DNA of 15,637 nt from an uncultured Clostridium sp. Its GTDB lineage: Bacteria; Bacillota; Clostridia; TANB77; CAG-508. Location: assembly GCA_946498265.1 (NCBI GenBank), contig CAMMNR010000030.1:1-15637 (forward strand). Reading direction: 5' to 3'. Shown piece by piece: positions 13,721 to 15,637 of the stretch; position 1 is the first letter of the stretch, and the number at the start of each line of letters is the position of its first letter. The position numbers and the translations under genes are program-made. The notes below the pieces were generated by a model, which made no database searches, was not told where the DNA came from, and worked only from the letters and a program-made list of their open reading frames with translations.

Positions 13721-14731
13721 TTGAAAAAAAGAATAATACTAGTATTATTAGTAATAGTATTAATAGCAGGAATAATTTCAATAGTTATGATTAATAAAAA
13801 TAAAGATACACAAACAGGTGAAAAGCTAATTAAAGTAAATGAGGTAACACGTTCAGTATTTTATGCACCACAATATGCAGCAATAAATAATGGATATTTT
13901 AAAGAAAATGGAATAGAAGTAGAATTATCCACTGGGCAAGGAGCAGATGCAGTAATGACAGCAGTATTAGCAAACCAATGTGATATAGGATTTGCAGGAC
14001 CAGAAGCATCAATATATGTATATAATGAAGGAAAAGAAGATTATACACAAGTATTTGCGCAAATGACAAAAAAAGACGGCTCATTTTTAGTAGCTAAAGA
14101 AAATACAGATAATTTTAGTTGGCAAGACTTAAAAGGAAAAACAGTGATACCAGGTAGAAAAGGTGGAGTACCATATATGACATTAGAATATGTATTAAAG
14201 AAAAATGGAATAAATCCACAAACAGATTTAGTATTAGATGATAGTATAAAATTTGATTTAATGGCAGGAGCATTTGCAAGTGGAGATGCTGAATATGTAA
14301 CATTATTTGAACCAACAGCATCACTTACAGAAGAACAAGGAAAAGGATATATAGTAGCATCTGTAGGAGAAGAAGCTGGAGATATACCATATACAGCATA
14401 TTTTGCTAAAAAAAGTTATATTGAAGGAAATGAAGATACAATTAGAAAATTTACAGAAGCAGTATATAAAGGTCAACAATGGGTAAAAGAACATTCAGCA
14501 GAAGAAGTAGCAGAAAGTATACAATCATTTTTCCCTGATACAGATATAGAGCAATTGGAAAATGCAGTACAAAGCTATAAAGATATAGATGCTTGGAATG
14601 ATACACCAGTATTAACAGAAGAAAGTTTTAATAGATTACAAGAAGTTATGACAATGGCAGGAGAACTTGAAGAAAAAGCACCTTATGATAAAATTATAAA
14701 TAATAAATATGCTGAAGAAGTGATAAAGTAA
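13721..14731 (+). CDS. ABC importer substrate-binding protein (NMT1/SsuA-like)
   Basis: Extracellular binding protein of the importer (336 residues), from a TTG start with a perfect AGGAGG at 13707-13712. Residues 4-24 are one hydrophobic helix after MKKR. There is no lipobox cysteine: the region to residue 40 has no Cys at all. The protein would therefore be held by an uncleaved signal anchor or released, rather than lipidated as most Gram-positive binding proteins are. The mature part has the periplasmic-binding fold of the NrtA/SsuA/NMT1 group: FYAPQYAAINNGYFKENGIEVEL, a GQGADAVMTAV segment, and DIGFAGPEASI. I see no motif that fixes the ligand. A strong terminator follows at 14759-14800. 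Confidence 0.9.
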   Translation: MKKRIILVLLVIVLIAGIISIVMINKNKDTQTGEKLIKVNEVTRSVFYAPQYAAINNGYFKENGIEVELSTGQGADAVMTAVLANQCDIGFAGPEASIYVYNEGKEDYTQVFAQMTKKDGSFLVAKENTDNFSWQDLKGKTVIPGRKGGVPYMTLEYVLKKNGINPQTDLVLDDSIKFDLMAGAFASGDAEYVTLFEPTASLTEEQGKGYIVASVGEEAGDIPYTAYFAKKSYIEGNEDTIRKFTEAVYKGQQWVKEHSAEEVAESIQSFFPDTDIEQLENAVQSYKDIDAWNDTPVLTEESFNRLQEVMTMAGELEEKAPYDKIINNKYAEEVIK

Positions 14732-14758
14732 AAAATTTAATTCTAAAAAATATATAAA

Positions 14759-14800
14759 ATCATACAAATTGTACAGGATTTTCTGTATAATTTGTATGAT
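14759..14800 (+). terminator. Intrinsic terminator of the ABC operon
   Basis: An 18-bp stem (14759-14776 with 14783-14800) contains one G-U pair. The loop is GATTTT, and AATTTTTC follows. It begins 27 bases past the binding-protein stop. Confidence 0.88.
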
Positions 14801-14810
14801 AATTTTTCAA

Positions 14811-14871
14811 TTAGACTAATCTCATGATATTTCAAAATCATATATTTTGAAATATCATGAGATTAGTTTAA
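14811..14871. repeat. Second, near-perfect long palindrome after the ABC operon
   Basis: 14815-14838 and 14844-14867 are perfectly complementary over 24 bases around the 5-base loop CATAT. Including one G-U pair the stem extends to 28 pairs (14811-14871). It follows a complete terminator and has no T tract of its own, so it is not obviously a terminator. It may be a small palindromic element or a binding site. The rest of 14732-15034 holds the terminator, a promoter and a structured leader. Confidence 0.75.
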
Positions 14872-14924
14872 ATCCCTAATTATAACTAATCGTAAAATTA
14901 AATATATAAATTAAAAGAAAAGTA

Positions 14925-14954
14925 TTGACAAGCTAAAACCTATAATGATATATT
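14925..14954 (+). promoter_or_regulatory. Sigma-A promoter of the XRE regulator gene
   Basis: TTGACA (14925-14930), 18 bases, then TATATT (14949-14954), with TGA forming an extended -10. A TATAAT at 14941-14946 is too close to the -35 to pair with it. Confidence 0.6.
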
Positions 14955-14975
14955 TACCATTGAAAAGAGGTGGAA

Positions 14976-15002
14976 GGTTGAAAATTTAATTTTGTTCCAA
15001 CC
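14976..15002 (+). promoter_or_regulatory. Leader hairpin before the XRE regulator gene
   Basis: GGTTG (14976-14980) pairs with CAACC (14998-15002), and AAAAT (14981-14985) with ATTTT (14989-14993), with a 4-base bulge on the right. It lies between the promoter and the start codon. It could be an mRNA leader structure or, as DNA, an operator for self-regulation. Confidence 0.4.
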
Positions 15003-15034
15003 AAATTTATGCCTTGAGAAAGGATGAGATAGAT

Positions 15035-15364
15035 ATGAAAATAGATTATGAGATAATAGGAAAAAGATTAAGAAAAGCCAGACAAGAAAAAGGTTTTAGC
15101 CAAGTATATTTATCAGAAATTTTAGATATTTCAGAAGTGTATTTAAGTAGAATAGAGAAAGGAAAAACAAAAATAAGTTTAACAAGGTTAGTTCAAATTT
15201 GCGAAATTTTAGATGTATCAATAAGTGAAATAATAGAAGGGGTCTCAATAACTTCTAAAGAATATATCTATAAAGATTTTATAGATATTCTAGAACAGTG
15301 TACTCCAGAAAAGAGAAAATTAATATATCATATGGCTGTTTTGGTTTGTAATGTAAAAAACTAA
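15035..15364 (+). CDS. XRE-family helix-turn-helix transcriptional regulator
   Basis: A 109-residue DNA-binding protein. Residues 7-62 form the Cro/C1-type helix-turn-helix: IGKRLRKARQEKGFSQVYLS, then SEVYLSRIEKGKTKISL and LVQICEILDVSISEI. The C-terminal 45 residues carry a helix with C89 and C105 and no recognised effector domain. An upstream in-frame TTG at 15014 would add seven residues. However, AAAGGA (15019-15024) lies inside that extension and is correctly placed for the ATG at 15035, which I chose. The gene has its own promoter and a hairpin leader, and stands alone between the ABC operon and smc. The target is unknown; self-regulation or control of the ABC operon are both guesses. 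The stop codon lies in the left foot of the hairpin at 15362. Confidence 0.88.
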   Translation: MKIDYEIIGKRLRKARQEKGFSQVYLSEILDISEVYLSRIEKGKTKISLTRLVQICEILDVSISEIIEGVSITSKEYIYKDFIDILEQCTPEKRKLIYHMAVLVCNVKN

Positions 15365-15397
15365 TTTTATACAAATAGTAAAATTTGTATAAAATTA
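15362..15397 (+). terminator. Hairpin terminator after the XRE gene
   Basis: A 15-bp perfect stem (15362-15376 with 15383-15397) has the 6-base loop AGTAAA and starts at the TAA stop codon. It is very AT-rich and lacks a clear T tract downstream, so termination may be inefficient. Confidence 0.6.
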
Positions 15398-15439
15398 TTG
15401 TAGAAATAATGGTAAACGAAGTTTTAAGACTATTCAATA

Positions 15440-15467
15440 TTGACTTTTTCATATAAAATAGTATAAA
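15440..15467 (+). promoter_or_regulatory. Sigma-A promoter of smc
   Basis: TTGACT (15440-15445), 16 bases, then TATAAA (15462-15467). It lies about 70 bases before the smc ATG. Confidence 0.5.
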
Positions 15468-15539
15468 CTAAACTAGTATAAGAAAAATGCAAATAGAAAA
15501 ATAAAAAGAATAGAAAAGAAAAACAAAAGGTGATAATAA

Positions 15540-15637
15540 ATGTATTTAAAAAGACTAGAATTACAAGGATTTAAATCCTTTGCAGATAAAACAGTATTAG
15601 AATTTATGCCAGGAATTACAAGTGTAATAGGACCAAA
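15540..15637 (+). CDS. smc: Chromosome segregation protein SMC, N-terminal fragment
   Basis: Only the first 32 codons are in the window and the gene continues past the right edge. MYLKRLELQGFKSFADKTVL is the highly conserved beginning of bacterial Smc, followed by PGITSVIGP, which leads into the Walker A loop cut off by the edge. Smc is the ATPase of the condensin-like complex with ScpA and ScpB that compacts and segregates the chromosome. AAAGGTGAT (15527-15534 region) sits a few bases before the ATG. Confidence 0.93.
   Translation, partial: MYLKRLELQGFKSFADKTVLEFMPGITSVIGP

Overview
The window looks like chromosome from a low-GC Gram-positive anaerobe of the Bacillota, most likely a gut-type clostridium. 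This is an inference. It rests on the very AT-rich coding sequence (about 27% GC in sampled lines), strong AGGAGG-type ribosome binding sites, TTG as an occasional start, sigma-A promoters with TGn-extended -10 boxes, and housekeeping proteins closest in form to Bacillus and Clostridium versions (Mfd, TopB, an YsgA-like SpoU methyltransferase, Smc). No tRNA, rRNA, CRISPR array or complete insertion sequence was seen.

Layout. 1-90 holds short GGGGACG-type repeats. 91-3645 has three plus-strand genes: XTP/dITP pyrophosphatase (rdgB), an HD-domain phosphohydrolase and DNA topoisomerase III (topB). Their transcription ends at a bidirectional terminator at 3755-3793. 3793-5118 has two minus-strand genes: an unrecognised 103-residue cysteine-containing protein and a short-chain dehydrogenase of the general-stress GSP39/YdaD type. 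Mfd (5247-8726) is divergent from them. Next come a SpoU-family rRNA methyltransferase (8955-9743) and a trmL-like tRNA methyltransferase broken by one extra base (9859-10366). A 480-base spacer then carries a large nested inverted repeat, and an Rpn/YhgA-family nuclease gene follows (about 10852-11901). 12115-14731 is a NitT/TauT-type ABC importer operon (ATPase, permease, substrate-binding protein). The window ends with an XRE-type regulator (15035-15364) and the first 98 bases of smc.

How it works together. Much of the window is genome maintenance: nucleotide-pool cleaning, topoisomerase, transcription-coupled repair, RNA modification and chromosome segregation. The accessory parts are the 103-residue orphan, the Rpn gene, the importer and the XRE regulator. 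The importer substrate cannot be named from sequence.

Most interesting points. (1) The Rpn gene has a strong in-frame internal ribosome binding site and ATG at 11682-11697. This would yield a 68-residue C-terminal protein, the same architecture as the intragenic antitoxin described for E. coli Rpn proteins. (2) Small hairpins share a GGGGACG loop on unrelated stems and sit exactly at gene ends, one of them supplying the last codons of mfd. (3) A 200-base nested palindrome separates trmL from the Rpn gene. (4) trmL carries a single-base frameshift in its most conserved motif.
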